A stretch of 64,000 nt of DNA from Neorhizobium vignae (GCF_000732195.1 NZ_JNNU01000008.1:1-64000), one strand, 5' to 3'; positions 1 through 9,027 are shown, numbered from the stretch's first letter. Notes: generated by a model not told the origin, from the letters alone. A program made the numbers and translations.

Positions 1-67
1 CCCAGGCACATGAAGCTCTTCCAACACCAATCACCTACCGCCGCCAGAGGGCAAGACTTTGACCACG

Positions 68-256
68 ATGGCCCGATCACGCTTCGACATCCGCAAGGAC
101 GGAGAATTTACGTGGGAGATATTCGACACCACGACCGGCAGAACGGTGATCATCGGCGGGAAGCCATATTTCGACCTTCCTCAAGATAGCGCCGACACCT
201 TGGCCGGTTTCATGAACGCGGTGGATATGGTGCCCGATAAGGACACACTGCATTAG
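68..256 (+). CDS. Small conserved hypothetical protein, cassette copy 1 (first gene)
   Basis: Hydrophilic protein of about 62 residues with the pattern FDIRKDGEFTWEIFDTTTGR and the C-terminal end DKDTLH. It is a close paralogue of the proteins at 30318-30509 (intact) and 32076-32265 (broken), and a distant one of 30506-30706. The ATG at 68 is chosen because the paralogue begins in the same place; a TTG at 59 is also in frame. The next gene follows after one base, so the two are probably translated together. Function unknown; no membrane segment or known motif is visible. Confidence 0.6.
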   Translation: MARSRFDIRKDGEFTWEIFDTTTGRTVIIGGKPYFDLPQDSADTLAGFMNAVDMVPDKDTLH

Positions 257-257
257 C

Positions 258-452
258 ATGACGAACGAGTTCATTTCAGAGCTGGTACGAGCGGCCGATG
301 TGGTGCTCGACCTGCAGACGACTGCTGTGGCTCTTGGGTTGGGCAATCGCTCGCCTGATCAAGTCACGGTCTCCCTGTTCGATGTGGTGGGCATATCCGA
401 GACCTCCATATTTGCGCTGGATACGGCGACCGCGATTCAGGTCAAACATTGA
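258..452 (+). CDS. Internally deleted small hypothetical protein, cassette copy 1 (second gene)
   Basis: The N-terminus (NEFISELVRAAD) and the middle (DLQTTAVALGLGNRSPDQV) match the 108-residue protein at 30703-31029, but about 40 residues between these blocks are missing and the C-terminus diverges. The deletion keeps the frame at first, giving a 64-residue product. It is probably a degenerate paralogue rather than a functional protein. It lies directly after its partner at 68-256, as in the intact copy. Confidence 0.45.
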   Translation: MTNEFISELVRAADVVLDLQTTAVALGLGNRSPDQVTVSLFDVVGISETSIFALDTATAIQVKH

Positions 453-788
453 TGCTAAACCCCGGTACAGATCCGGTCTCTCGGTCCGGGTCGAAGTCCT
501 GACCATGTACTCGCGGGAGGAAACCCTACCGCAACTGGAGCTCGGCACCCTCGACAGGCAACACGGGTCGCTCTGACTATCCGCGGGGAACTGAGCGGGT
601 ATTTGGCCGGATCTCCACCGCGCTTGATTTAACTCAAACGACGAGGGCCTGCCATTCCAATTTCGCAACAGTCGTTGAACAGCAACTCTTCGGCGTACTG
701 AAAGGGCAACCAAGCCGCTGCAAACGGCAGGCGCGCGTAGAGAAAGTGCGTACTGAGCAATCCCGGAGCGAGAATCTTCAAGCGAACA
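453..788 (+). other. Intergenic stretch, no gene recognised
   Basis: About 340 bases between the small-gene cassette and a hydrolase remnant. Open frames exist on both strands, but none has a recognisable protein pattern or a convincing ribosome binding site. I see no repeat or terminator here. Confidence 0.4.
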
Positions 789-1065
789 ATGAAAGCGGAC
801 ACTCTGGAAATTGCCTGTCTTGAACCCGGTTCATCCCGAGGGTGGCCGGTGGTCCTGAGCCATGGATCTCCTACGGGCCACGCCTATGATGAGGTGGCGC
901 CTCGCCTGGCGGACCTCAGAGCGCAGGGTTGTTCGTACTCTCTAGGAACCCCGGCGTTGGCGATATCTAGTACCTGTCTTACCAAAATGGTCGTTCCCTT
1001 CCTCTCGCCCACGGTGCAATATTGCCAGAGGCCGACCATCCGCGTATGGATGCCCACGGGATTAT
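789..1065 (+). pseudogene. Alpha/beta hydrolase remnant
   Basis: The first 45 or so residues read like the start of an alpha/beta hydrolase (VVLSHGSPTGHAYDEVAPRLA, with the HG oxyanion-region motif). The frame then breaks near 925: the adjacent frame continues with a decayed LFVLSRNPGVGD and YLSYQNGRSL, interrupted by a stop. The nucleophile elbow and the C-terminal half are absent. It is one of at least four decayed alpha/beta hydrolases in the first 11 kb. Confidence 0.6.
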
Positions 1066-1078
1066 ATAGGAGTAGGGC

Positions 1079-1333
1079 TTGCAAGTTCTGGTGCGTGATA
1101 ACAATGTTGATCAGGCTTTGCGCTTTCTGAAGAAGAAATTGCAGCAGGAAGGCGTGTTCCGGGAGATGCGCCTCCGGGAACATTATGAAAAGCCGTCTGA
1201 GAAACGCGCTCGTGAAAAGGCGGAAGGCATCCGTCGGACGCGCAAGGTGGCGCTGAAAAAGCTGAATCGCGAGCTTGGAATAAGTGCGCCGAAAAAGGCG
1301 AAGCCCCCGGCGCGTCCCAAACCTGCCGGCTGA
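1079..1333 (+). CDS. rpsU: 30S ribosomal protein S21
   Basis: An 84-residue basic protein matching bS21: [18 protein letters not shown] at the start, then [13 protein letters not shown] and a lysine- and proline-rich tail. S21 is a small-subunit protein that helps mRNA engagement. The start is the TTG at 1079: AGGAG lies at 1068-1072 with a 6-base gap, and the family begins at exactly this residue. Rhizobia often carry several rpsU copies; this one stands alone among pseudogenes and is probably an accessory paralogue. Confidence 0.9.
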   Translation: MQVLVRDNNVDQALRFLKKKLQQEGVFREMRLREHYEKPSEKRAREKAEGIRRTRKVALKKLNRELGISAPKKAKPPARPKPAG

Positions 1334-1368
1334 TTTCCAGCAAGCTGCCTGAGCAACTCGACATTTGT

Positions 1369-1554
1369 TCAAGTGGTTTGATGCGTAAGTTCGCTTCCAA
1401 GGATAAACTCGAAGATCGGTTCACGCTGCCCTCTGGATGCCGGCCATCTTATGCAATTGGTTCCAAAAGGGAGTACCGTCCTTTTATAGTTCAAGATTTC
1501 GATCGTGGTTTCGCTGCGCCGGCTGATTGCGACACGGATCTGTGCGACGGCCAT
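1369..1554 (-). CDS. Small hypothetical protein
   Basis: A 61-residue frame beginning MAVAQIRVAISRRSETTIEI. The ATG at 1554 is preceded by a strong GGGGGAGG ribosome binding site about nine bases upstream, which is the main support for coding. I do not recognise the family; no membrane segment or metal motif is visible. A plus-strand frame over the same bases lacks such a site. Confidence 0.4.
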   Translation of the reverse strand: MAVAQIRVAISRRSETTIEILNYKRTVLPFGTNCIRWPASRGQREPIFEFILGSELTHQTT

Positions 1555-1681
1555 GTTTGAACTCGCCTCCCCCTGAAGAAAACGGCAGTTTTTCCCAAGA
1601 ACCTCGTTTGCGCTGTAACCAGTGAGGGAGAGGAATGCATCATCCGTGAGACGATTGGAAAATCCGGTTGTCGCGCATCCG

Positions 1682-1996
1682 TGACAGTCTCGGCATCCTG
1701 GTGCGCTGAAACGCGAACGCGCAAAGTTCCTTTCGATCGAACATACCCTGGCTGGTGGCCGCCTCGACGACCGCTACCAGTCGTTTATGATGCGCTTGTT
1801 TTCGAAGATGAAAGGTGCGCAGGAACGAGCTCCGATATATTTGAGGGCGATTGTTCGCCTGAAGCGCAAGGCTCCTGAGACCTCAGCCCGCGAACTCATA
1901 GCCCTCGAGCCGAACAGGGTGATCTTCAGCCACGGGGAATATTTCGACCACGACGCGCCGCAGCGGCTGCGAACATCGCTGGATTGGTTGCTTTAG
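1682..1996 (+). pseudogene. C-terminal fragment of a metallo-beta-lactamase-fold (DUF4336-like) protein
   Basis: The frame reads LKRERAKFLSIEHTLAGGRL, then RLKRKAPETSARELIALEP and NRVIFSHGEYFDHDAPQRLR up to the stop. The last part resembles the end of DUF4336-type proteins, where an HG motif closes the metal-binding fold. The N-terminal two thirds of the expected domain are missing and no start with a ribosome binding site is seen, so it is called a fragment. The family assignment is tentative. Confidence 0.4.
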
Positions 1997-2060
1997 CATC
2001 ATCGGCTCCAAAGGGTGGCAGCGTTTATGGCACGGCTCGATCGACTGCGGCGCCGCGAGC

Positions 2061-2085
2061 GGAACTCGCTGTCTGGTCGGCAGTT
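2061..2085 (+). promoter_or_regulatory. EcfG-type promoter
   Basis: GGAAC at 2061-2065, a 17-base spacer, then GTT at 2083-2085: an exact match to the GGAAC-N16/17-GTT promoter read by EcfG sigma factors. The downstream ATG at 2094 is only eight bases past the -10 element, so the transcript of the next gene may be leaderless. Confidence 0.75.
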
Positions 2086-2093
2086 AGGGGTGC

Positions 2094-2393
2094 ATGAGCT
2101 ACCTGATCGAAATTCTTCTCCCCGCCCGCCATGAGCATCGCAACCAGGCCAATTTCGAACTCGTCCGTGATGAGCTCACCAGACGGTTTGGTGGACTTAC
2201 GCTGCACACGAATGCTCCAGCCGAGGGTCTTTGGAAAGATGATGACGACGTGGAGCTTGATAGAATTGTGGTCGCCGAAGTTATGAGCGATGAACTTGAT
2301 CGGTCGTGGTGGGCGGCTTATCGCGAAGAGCTAGAAGCTCGTTTCGATCAGGACGAGATTGTCGTGCGCGTCACCGAAATCGAGCGCCTTTGA
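2094..2393 (+). CDS. Conserved hypothetical protein, putative stress gene
   Basis: A 99-residue acidic protein (MSYLIEILLPARHEHRNQAN... ending VVRVTEIERL) that looks like a family common in rhizobia and of unknown function. It is complete and in a single frame. An exact EcfG promoter ends eight bases upstream, pointing to general-stress control and a leaderless or nearly leaderless mRNA; no ribosome binding site is seen. No signal peptide or membrane segment. Confidence 0.65.
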   Translation: MSYLIEILLPARHEHRNQANFELVRDELTRRFGGLTLHTNAPAEGLWKDDDDVELDRIVVAEVMSDELDRSWWAAYREELEARFDQDEIVVRVTEIERL

Positions 2394-2535
2394 TCTGTGT
2401 TCATGAACGGATAATGGTATCGAGCATTCCCGCCCTCAACATCTCCGGCTGAGATGCCATCCATCTGCTCTTTGAAACTTCAAGGTCTATCGCCGTCTCT
2501 TCCCACATACCTTAAGCACGGCCCTTTGCATCCCA

Positions 2536-2625
2536 CCTCGCACGAGTTGCCTCCAGCCGTGCTGATCGCTGGCGAGCTCGATCCGATTGTCGCCGACAGC
2601 GTCGAGATGCACGCGGATGGGTCAA
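2536..2625 (+). pseudogene. Short alpha/beta hydrolase (esterase) relic
   Basis: A stretch reading ELPPAVLIAGELDPIVADS resembles the region around the catalytic Asp in fold-3 alpha/beta hydrolases. Nothing else of the gene remains; the rest of 2394-2770 shows no recognisable gene. Confidence 0.35.
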
Positions 2626-2770
2626 ATAAAAGGAATGCGTCTATAGCCGTCGTACCGCGCAGGCCAGACGGCTCACTCAGATGTCGACACAATGGGTCGC
2701 AAAACGAAAGCTTTCGACCGGCGGTGGCTCGGCGCCAGTCGAGGAAAAGCGGGGTTGATACTGGACCCTG

Positions 2771-3712
2771 TTACCCCTCGGTGACAGTATGTTTAGACTT
2801 CGGTGCATCGGCCATCGCAAGATATGCTCCGCTGAGCATAACCATCATTCCGACGACATCGAAAAAAGTAACCTGTTCAGCGAAGAATATCGCTCCAAGT
2901 GCGACCGCTATTACAGGCGAGACAAATGCATAGGCACCCGCTCTTGATGCCCCCACGTCCCGTAGCAAGCGCATGTAGGTCGTGTAACCAATCAGTGAGC
3001 CCATAATCACCAGGAAAAACCAACTCGCCCAGGCAGTCAGCCCCCAGTCGCCGGAGAGCGCCAAGACCGCGCCAGGCTCGATGACTAGCGCGATCACAAG
3101 AAGCCCAATCCCTCCGATCAACGTCGTGATACCTGCCACCTGCAATGCCGGATATGCTCGAAGCAACGGGCGTGCAAGCACCGACCCATACCCGTAGGTA
3201 AACGCCGCGGACGCAACTGCCAAGCCTCCCATAATGCTTGAACCTGGAAATACATCTTGCATATGCGCTGCGCCAGGAGCCGCCGTGGGCCAGAAGAGCA
3301 CCGTAAGGCCTGCGACCCCTAGTGCTATCGCGAGCATGCGCCCACGGTTGAGGACTTCCTCTCTGAGCAACAAAGCGAAACACAAAAGAGCGATCGGTGT
3401 CAGCGACATTTCCAAAACTGCAGCAGTACCGGTTTCGATATATTGCATGCCCCAGAAAAGTGGGCCGTAGCACATCGTGATCATCAGCACGCTCGCGGCA
3501 AATAGACGGGGGCAATCTTCAGATCGAAAACGCGTCTTTCCCTTCACACGGGCATAGAGAAGCAGCAATGCACCTGCGGCGGTGAATCGTGTACCGGCGA
3601 ACACGAGCGGGGGCACGAATTCTATGCCTGCCTTTGTGCCGATCCACGTGCTTCCCCAAATGATGCACAGCATCAAGAAACGAAAATGATTTTTGTTCGG
3701 AGCATGGAGCAT
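2771..3712 (-). CDS. EamA/DMT-family transporter
   Basis: A 313-residue integral membrane protein with about ten hydrophobic segments arranged as two repeated EamA halves. It opens with FLMLCIIWGSTWIGTKAGIE, the classic first helix (CxxWGSxxxxxK) of drug/metabolite exporters. Such proteins expel small metabolites or drugs; the substrate cannot be read from the sequence. It is transcribed divergently from the CGNR regulator at 3802, and a perfect inverted repeat sits between them, so it is probably that regulator's target. Confidence 0.88.
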   Translation of the reverse strand: MLHAPNKNHFRFLMLCIIWGSTWIGTKAGIEFVPPLVFAGTRFTAAGALLLLYARVKGKTRFRSEDCPRLFAASVLMITMCYGPLFWGMQYIETGTAAVLEMSLTPIALLCFALLLREEVLNRGRMLAIALGVAGLTVLFWPTAAPGAAHMQDVFPGSSIMGGLAVASAAFTYGYGSVLARPLLRAYPALQVAGITTLIGGIGLLVIALVIEPGAVLALSGDWGLTAWASWFFLVIMGSLIGYTTYMRLLRDVGASRAGAYAFVSPVIAVALGAIFFAEQVTFFDVVGMMVMLSGAYLAMADAPKSKHTVTEG

Positions 3713-3726
3713 GTTATGGCCGATCG

Positions 3727-3758
3727 TGTAACGGTTATTTCTTATTTATACCGTTACA
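3727..3758. promoter_or_regulatory. Inverted-repeat operator between EamA transporter and CGNR regulator
   Basis: TGTAACGGT at 3727-3735 and its exact reverse complement ACCGTTACA at 3750-3758 are separated by 14 AT-rich bases. The repeat lies in the divergent intergenic region, 15 bases upstream of the transporter start codon. It is the obvious candidate binding site for the CGNR protein. Confidence 0.7.
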
Positions 3759-3801
3759 ACCTACTCTTGCTCAAATCGTTCCCCGACACGATATTGTGGC
3801 G

Positions 3802-4419
3802 ATGAGCACCCCTAAGACAATCGATGATATCAACCTGCTGGGCGGCCACGTCGCGCTCGACCTCGTCAACACGGTCGATAGCCGCGGGGACAAGTGGGGA
3901 CCAGACTATCTGGTCTCGTATCCCGATCTTGCTGATTGGGCGCTTCGAGTCGATCTGATCGATCGGAGCGAACACGCTTCATTGCTCAAGGAGGCACAGG
4001 CCGGACCTGCAGCGGCAGATGTCGAACTCGAAAACGCCAAAAAGTTGAGAGAAATCCTGCATAGGATCTTCGGGGGAGAGGAACGAGATGCTGCCCCGCT
4101 CGAGGCTGATCTCGACTTTCTCAGCAGCGCTTGTGCACAGGGGGCTGCAAGACAAAAACTTCGAGCCAAAGAGGGCGGCGTTATTTGGACCCATGTGCCA
4201 CCTGCGTCCATGACCGACATCACGTTCCGGATCGCACTATCGGCCGCAGAACTCCTCACGTCTCGGCAGCAGCGCCGTCCCGTTCGGATTTGCCACGGGC
4301 GAAACTGCGGCTGGCTATTCCTAGATCTGTCCCGCGGTGGCCACCGCCGCTGGTGTTCGGACAAAACCTGTGGGTCGGCAACCAGAGTGAGAAAGTTTCG
4401 AGCGGACCGCGTCGGGTGA
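3802..4419 (+). CDS. CGNR zinc-finger (ABATE-domain) regulator
   Basis: About 205 residues. The N-terminal ABATE-like region contains LLGGHVALDLVNTVDSRG. The C-terminal CGNR zinc finger shows CHGRNCGWLFLDLSRGGHRR, then WCSDKTCG: four cysteines with the usual spacing, although the CGNR signature itself is changed to CGSA. Family members are thought to be DNA-binding regulators. GTG at 3796 is an alternative start; neither start has a clear ribosome binding site. The divergent EamA exporter and the shared inverted repeat suggest local, probably also autogenous, control. Confidence 0.8.
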   Translation: MSTPKTIDDINLLGGHVALDLVNTVDSRGDKWGPDYLVSYPDLADWALRVDLIDRSEHASLLKEAQAGPAAADVELENAKKLREILHRIFGGEERDAAPLEADLDFLSSACAQGAARQKLRAKEGGVIWTHVPPASMTDITFRIALSAAELLTSRQQRRPVRICHGRNCGWLFLDLSRGGHRRWCSDKTCGSATRVRKFRADRVG

Positions 4420-4491
4420 CCGGCAATCCCCTGGAATCGTTCGAAGTGCCGCGCGATGGCCAAACCATTACTGATTGGTCCGCCTCAGGAA

Positions 4492-4516
4492 GGAACTCGG
4501 AAGGCCCATCGGCGTT
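4492..4516 (+). promoter_or_regulatory. EcfG-type promoter upstream of a dead hydrolase gene
   Basis: GGAAC at 4492-4496, 17 bases, GTT at 4514-4516. It lies 70 bases before the start of the alpha/beta hydrolase pseudogene at 4586, so a stress promoter has outlived its gene. Confidence 0.65.
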
Positions 4517-4585
4517 GAGAAAGCGGCCGAATTAGTGCTTCCTTCTTCATGAAGCAACGCCGCAGCCGCGAACTGGGGAGGCTGG

Positions 4586-5467
4586 ATGACGTCGCATCTG
4601 GAAACTGTGGACCTACGGATCGAGTTTAACGAATTTGGAAAACACGGTGGTGATCCCGTTCTGTTTCTCCAGGTTGGCCCGACGACGCCTCCACCTGGAA
4701 TGCGGTTATTTCAAAGCTTGCCGATGAAAAGCTGCGGCTCGTGATCCCGACGTTGCGGGGATTAGGCGGAACAGTTTTCCTAAACGATCGGGTCCCGCGA
4801 ACCGCCAATGGCGGCATACTTGCCATGGATGCGATCGCTTTGTTAGCACGGACGGCCTGGGGATCAACCGGTTTGCCGTCGTCGGGCACGATTGGGGATC
4901 CAACATCGCCGCGGCTCTCGCCGTCGGCTGGCCGGACCGAATCACGAGGATCGCAATGCCTGCTAGTCCGCCCAGACTAGGCAAAACATCCGCGCCATCG
5001 TTCAAACAGGCTCAACGAGACTGGTACCCTTTGGTTTATGGCAATCGAGCAAGGTGCCAACGCCGTCGCACGTGACAGGGTAGGCTTCACCAGACTGCAT
5101 TTGGATAACTGGAGCCCCGCTGGCTGGTTCGACGAGGCTACGTTCAAGGCTGTCTCTGCTTCGTTTGGAAACCCCGACTGGCTCAGGGTGACACTCCACA
5201 GTCACCGGTCGAGATGGGGCGAAGCCAAACCGGATCCTCAAAGTATCTGGTTGGAAGCGCGGATGAAGGAAACCGGCTTACCGACGCTCCCTGCTCTCTA
5301 TATTCAAGGTCAGGATGATGACGTGAATCCACAAGGTATCCGAGAGGCTCATCGAAAAATTCACTGGTCCCCTCGATCGCATTCTGCTTCAGAACGTCGG
5401 CCACTTCGCTCAACGCGAGGATGCTGAAACCGTTAGCAAGGAACTCAGATTCTTTCTCACGGCGTAA
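4586..5467 (+). pseudogene. Alpha/beta hydrolase pseudogene with several frameshifts
   Basis: Joining three frames restores a near full-length alpha/beta hydrolase: MTSHLETVDLRIEFNEFGKH, then LVIPTLRGLGGTVFLNDR, then the nucleophile elbow FAVVGHDWGSNIAAALA, a cap region (WFDEATFKAVSASFGNP) and a C-terminal part with LYIQGQDDDVNPQG and a final GHFAQ-type region. At least three frame changes lie between 4675 and 5420. The nucleophile Asp (HDWG) suggests an epoxide-hydrolase or dehalogenase-like enzyme. An exact EcfG promoter precedes it. Confidence 0.75.
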
Positions 5468-5484
5468 AGAGCAACGCGGTCCGG

Positions 5485-6144
5485 CTAGCTACCGGTTTCG
5501 GAATGCGGAGCGGCGACCGGCTTGGATTCGGGCGATCCACGAAACCGAAGGAATATCGAAAGCACGACGATCACCGCTGTCGACAGGAATTCGGATTGCC
5601 AGTTCTGAAAGGATTCAAACCAAAACTGTGCGCTGGCAAGATGCTCCGTGATCGACTGCGTCGGTTCGCCGTGCATGGCGGCATCCGCGTTCTCGGCCAA
5701 AGCGCTGTAGCGAAGATGAAGAATGAAAGTGGCGAGGAAGAGCAGGGCAAGCGATATGCCCAGTGAATAGGAATAGAGCGTTCGTATCCATCCACCCACC
5801 CGTACGGCCCACGGGGCGTCTGGCCGGTTAGCCTGACCCGCTGGATCTTCATCCTGAGGTGCACTCTGATCCGGATCTTTCGATTCTGCAGAACCCCGCT
5901 GGAAGAGCATCGCCGTCAATATCACGTATGCAGACATTTGCAGAAATTCGCTTTCCCAGTTCTCGAAGATGGCAGAGAGGAAGTGTCCTGACACGGCATA
6001 GCTTTCGAGAGAAAGTGCCGCGCCGCCATGCTGGACAATCTCTTCATTGTTGACCTTCCATCCCGTCAAGAGCATTCCGGTAACGGTCGCGATGGTCAGT
6101 GCCAACAGAACGATCGTCAGCCCATTGTCTTTCAATACCCGCAT
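5485..6144 (-). CDS. DUF6766 family membrane protein
   Basis: A 219-residue protein with four hydrophobic segments (near residues 8-27, 70-82, 125-142, 190-203) and a repeated motif FENWESEFLQM / FQNWQSEFLST, one in each half, which marks an internal duplication. This layout matches DUF6766, a family of bacterial membrane proteins of unknown role. An exact EcfG promoter lies at 6180-6204, which supports a general-stress function. Gene complete; start ATG at 6144. Confidence 0.75.
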   Translation of the reverse strand: MRVLKDNGLTIVLLALTIATVTGMLLTGWKVNNEEIVQHGGAALSLESYAVSGHFLSAIFENWESEFLQMSAYVILTAMLFQRGSAESKDPDQSAPQDEDPAGQANRPDAPWAVRVGGWIRTLYSYSLGISLALLFLATFILHLRYSALAENADAAMHGEPTQSITEHLASAQFWFESFQNWQSEFLSTAVIVVLSIFLRFRGSPESKPVAAPHSETGS

Positions 6145-6179
6145 GTCTACTCTCTCCCACGACGCTGGACGTCCAGAAA

Positions 6180-6204
6180 AACCTTTTTCAGGAAGCAGAG
6201 TTCC
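6180..6204 (-). promoter_or_regulatory. EcfG-type promoter
   Basis: On the minus strand: GGAAC (6204-6200), 17 bases, GTT (6182-6180). It is 36 bases upstream of the DUF6766 gene start. Confidence 0.75.
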
Positions 6205-6223
6205 AAGCTGGCCTCAATCAACA

Positions 6224-7078
6224 TTATGGAGCACCGAAGCTGAGGCATGGTATTGCTGGATATTGCGATTTGCAGATAGAACCGGACTTTGGTGCCTTAT
6301 CCCGAGCCTCCGATGACATCCCGTCAAAAGCCGTGGTCACGAACAATGTCCGTCATTTGCGAGATCGCAGCTCGTCACGTTCGGAGCAGGCATTGAATGT
6401 CGCGCAAGCGGTCGCCGCGGTGGGAGTAGACCTCAACGCGGGCGCCGCCGAAGACTGCAACGAGAAGATTTCCATGTGGGTCTGTACAGAGGCCGTCTGG
6501 GTTCCAGTCTTCATGCTGGAAAAATATCCGCCTGTTGGACAGCGTGCCTATTTCGACATCGTAGTCATACGCCCATATGGCCCCACGACTAATGTGTGCA
6601 TGATACATAACGGCACCATCGGGGCTCCAGGCTTTGCTATTGGCATTCGCGTAGCCACCCTCGACTTCCTCCAAACGCTCATCCCGCAGCACGTAAAGTG
6701 CAGCAGTGTCGCGCGGCTCGTCGGCGGTATTGATGGTCCCGACCCACAGTCGCCCGGCAGGATCCGGCTTGCCGTCATTCAAGCGATGGTGGCGGGGGAG
6801 CTCGAGTAAAGCAATCGGTGTTTCGTCGCCGGTTCTAGGGTCGAAGTCGTACGCCCCGTCACTGAGGCCACCAAAAGGTGGCCATCCGTAAGCGAGAACA
6901 CGAAACTTAACTCCGTCGAAAGCCGCCATGACGAATGGACTTCGTCGGGTAATTGATAGGTGTGAACTGTCTGCCCGGCGATATCGACCCAATAAAGTGT
7001 CGAGTCTTGGTTGTTCCAGTGAGCGCCTTCGCCGAGTTGGCTGAGTGGCAGGTCATAGTCGAGAAGTTCGACGGTCAT
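6224..7078 (-). pseudogene. SMP-30/gluconolactonase pseudogene
   Basis: Three frames together give a whole SMP-30-type lactonase: an N-terminal part with LGEGAHWNNQDSTLYWVDIA, a middle with RLNDGKPDPAGRLWVGTINT and HEDWNPDGLCTDPHGNLLVA, and a C-terminal part with PAPNVTSCDLANDG and LFVTTAFDGMSSE. Frame breaks are near 6860-6900, at about 6390 and at about 6350. The family hydrolyses sugar lactones using a divalent metal. The start codon overlaps the stop of the upstream GH15 gene (ATGA), so both formed one operon. Confidence 0.8.
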
Positions 7079-8862
7079 GTGCGGTTCTCCTGTATCGAGA
7101 ATATGGCGTGGAGGAGTGCGAGGTGGCTAAGCCCCTGCGGCATGTTGCCGAGGCCCGCACCTGTCGCGGGATCAATCTGTTCGTTGAGGATGCCGAAGTT
7201 GTTCCCAAGCGGTTCCAGGAGTTCGCCAAGCATTTGCTCAGCGCGGTCCACCTCGCCGAGGAACGCATAGGCCTCGACCAACCAACATGAGCAGGCGACG
7301 AAAGCTCCCTCCTCCTGCGCAGCGCCGGAGTAGCGATAGACGAGCGGCCCGACCGCAAGCTCCCGCTCGATCGCCTGACGGGTCAAGCGTAGGCGGTCGT
7401 CGCGATCGAAACCGAACCGTGTGGCAAGCAGAAGAGAAGCGTCCAGCCTGTCCGTGCCAGCGTAGAACGAGTACGCCTGCTTCTCGGCCAACCAGCAGTT
7501 TTCGTCGATCCAGTCGCGGATTAAATCGCGCTCGTTCGACCAGGCGTCCCGACGTCGGCCCTCGATGTGCCCTTCATCCGCAAGCCTTACGGCCCTGTCA
7601 AGCGCCAGCCAGCAACCGATCTTGGAGAAGGTGTAATGCTGCTGATCGTCTAGTTCCCAGATCCCAGAATCTTTCAGGCGCCACCGCGAGATCACCTGGT
7701 CCGCCAGACGGGCCAGGAGCTTCGATGCCGCAGGATCCAGTACGTGACCCATCTTTGCAAACAGGGATGCTGTCTCCAGGAAATCGCCATAACAACTCAG
7801 TTGCAGCTGCTGCTTTGCACGGTTTCCCCGTCTTACAGGCGATGAGTCGAGATAGCCCGGCACCTGGATCACCTCTTCGTCTGGCACCTCGTTTCCGCGC
7901 AAGGTGTAGACGACCTTAGGCTCCGGACCATCGGCCTCAATCGCACGGACCAGCCATCCGAATGCAGCGATGGGCTCGGAAAGGGCGCCAGCGCGCAGCA
8001 GCGCCTTGATCGTATATGCTGCGTCCCTCACCCAGGCGAAGCGATAGTCATAGTTCTTGTCACCGCCAATCCGCTCGGGAAGACCTGCGGTCGCAGCGGC
8101 AGCGATCGCACCGGTTTCCGAAAACAGCAGAAATTTCAGCGAGAGTGCGCATCGAAACAGATCGCTGGCGAACGGTCCATCGTAGGTAAGTTGAGCCGCC
8201 CACCGTTTCCATTCTTCGTCGCTCAGATCAATGCGGGCATCTATGTCGGACTGGCGCGGTATCGCGAGCGGGGCACGATCGGCGACTAGCAGCGCGATAC
8301 ATGTTCCTTGCCCTTCAGTTGTGACGTAAGTCGCTTCGGTGTGATCGTCAGTATCCAACGTGATCTCGACCTGGTCATCATGGCAGAAGGTCGTTGTGAG
8401 ATCGCCGATGTAGCGGATTTTTGCATTCGGGTGATCTGCTCGGATGACCTCTCCGCGGGCACAGATTGGATTGAGCCTGATCTGAAACTCGACCGATCCC
8501 GACAGACCTTCAATCCGGCGCGCAAGTTCACACCACGGAAGACGCCCCGAGACCCCGCTGTTCAAGGATTCTGTGACCCGCGCGCATCCCTTTTCGGTAA
8601 TGAAGGTCGTCTCGAGAACATTGCTGTTTTCCCGGTACCGTCGCTCAATCTTGAAGGGCTCCGCCGGGGTAATCGAGAAGCGTCCACCATCGCGGTCGTG
8701 CATGCGATTGAAGAGCGGCGGCGAATCCATCTCTGGAGCACACCACCAGTCGATTGAACCATCCGCTCCGATGAGAGCGACTGAACGTCCATCTCCGATA
8801 GCCGCATACTGTTCAAGGGGAAGAAAACCATGGGTGCGTTCGGGAACGAGGTGATGAAGCAT
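7075..8862 (-). CDS. Glycoside hydrolase family 15 protein (glucoamylase/trehalase-like)
   Basis: About 595 residues with the N-terminal DGSIDWWCAPEMDSPPLF domain typical of bacterial GH15 trehalase-like proteins, followed by the (alpha/alpha)6 barrel containing GGDKNYDYRFAWVRDAAYT and the late LNEQIDPATGAGLGNMPQG signature. GH15 enzymes release glucose from alpha-linked glucans or trehalose by inversion. The start is placed at the ATG at 8862, where the family begins (MLHHLVPERTHGFLPLEQYA); 8937 is possible but adds an unrelated leader. It is coupled by a 4-base overlap to the dead lactonase gene. Confidence 0.88.
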   Translation of the reverse strand: MLHHLVPERTHGFLPLEQYAAIGDGRSVALIGADGSIDWWCAPEMDSPPLFNRMHDRDGGRFSITPAEPFKIERRYRENSNVLETTFITEKGCARVTESLNSGVSGRLPWCELARRIEGLSGSVEFQIRLNPICARGEVIRADHPNAKIRYIGDLTTTFCHDDQVEITLDTDDHTEATYVTTEGQGTCIALLVADRAPLAIPRQSDIDARIDLSDEEWKRWAAQLTYDGPFASDLFRCALSLKFLLFSETGAIAAAATAGLPERIGGDKNYDYRFAWVRDAAYTIKALLRAGALSEPIAAFGWLVRAIEADGPEPKVVYTLRGNEVPDEEVIQVPGYLDSSPVRRGNRAKQQLQLSCYGDFLETASLFAKMGHVLDPAASKLLARLADQVISRWRLKDSGIWELDDQQHYTFSKIGCWLALDRAVRLADEGHIEGRRRDAWSNERDLIRDWIDENCWLAEKQAYSFYAGTDRLDASLLLATRFGFDRDDRLRLTRQAIERELAVGPLVYRYSGAAQEEGAFVACSCWLVEAYAFLGEVDRAEQMLGELLEPLGNNFGILNEQIDPATGAGLGNMPQGLSHLALLHAIFSIQENRT

Positions 8863-8925
8863 TGACGACCAATTTCGAAATGCCCGCGCCAAAACGAGGG
8901 TTAGGTGACGCGGACTTGTTTCAGA

Positions 8926-8999
8926 AAGCACGGCCACCGGCTGTTGTTCCCGGCCGCGCCAGAAATCCTTCGGTGGAACCGCGAGCCCTCTTCAAGATT
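8926..8999. promoter_or_regulatory. Divergent degenerate EcfG-like promoters between GH15 and SDR genes
   Basis: On the minus strand, GGAAC (8950-8946) is followed after 17 bases by CTT instead of GTT. On the plus strand, GGAAC (8975-8979) is followed after 17 bases by ATT. Each site has one mismatch in the -10 triplet but correct spacing and orientation to the flanking genes, so weak EcfG control is plausible but not shown. Confidence 0.35.
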
Positions 9000-9027
9000 T
9001 ATCGCGCTGACGCCTCAAAGGAGAGAA

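Noticed and set aside
5457..5480. GGAAC near the end of the hydrolase pseudogene as an EcfG site
   Set aside because: The triplet 17 bases downstream is GCG, not GTT, and it lies inside the former coding region.
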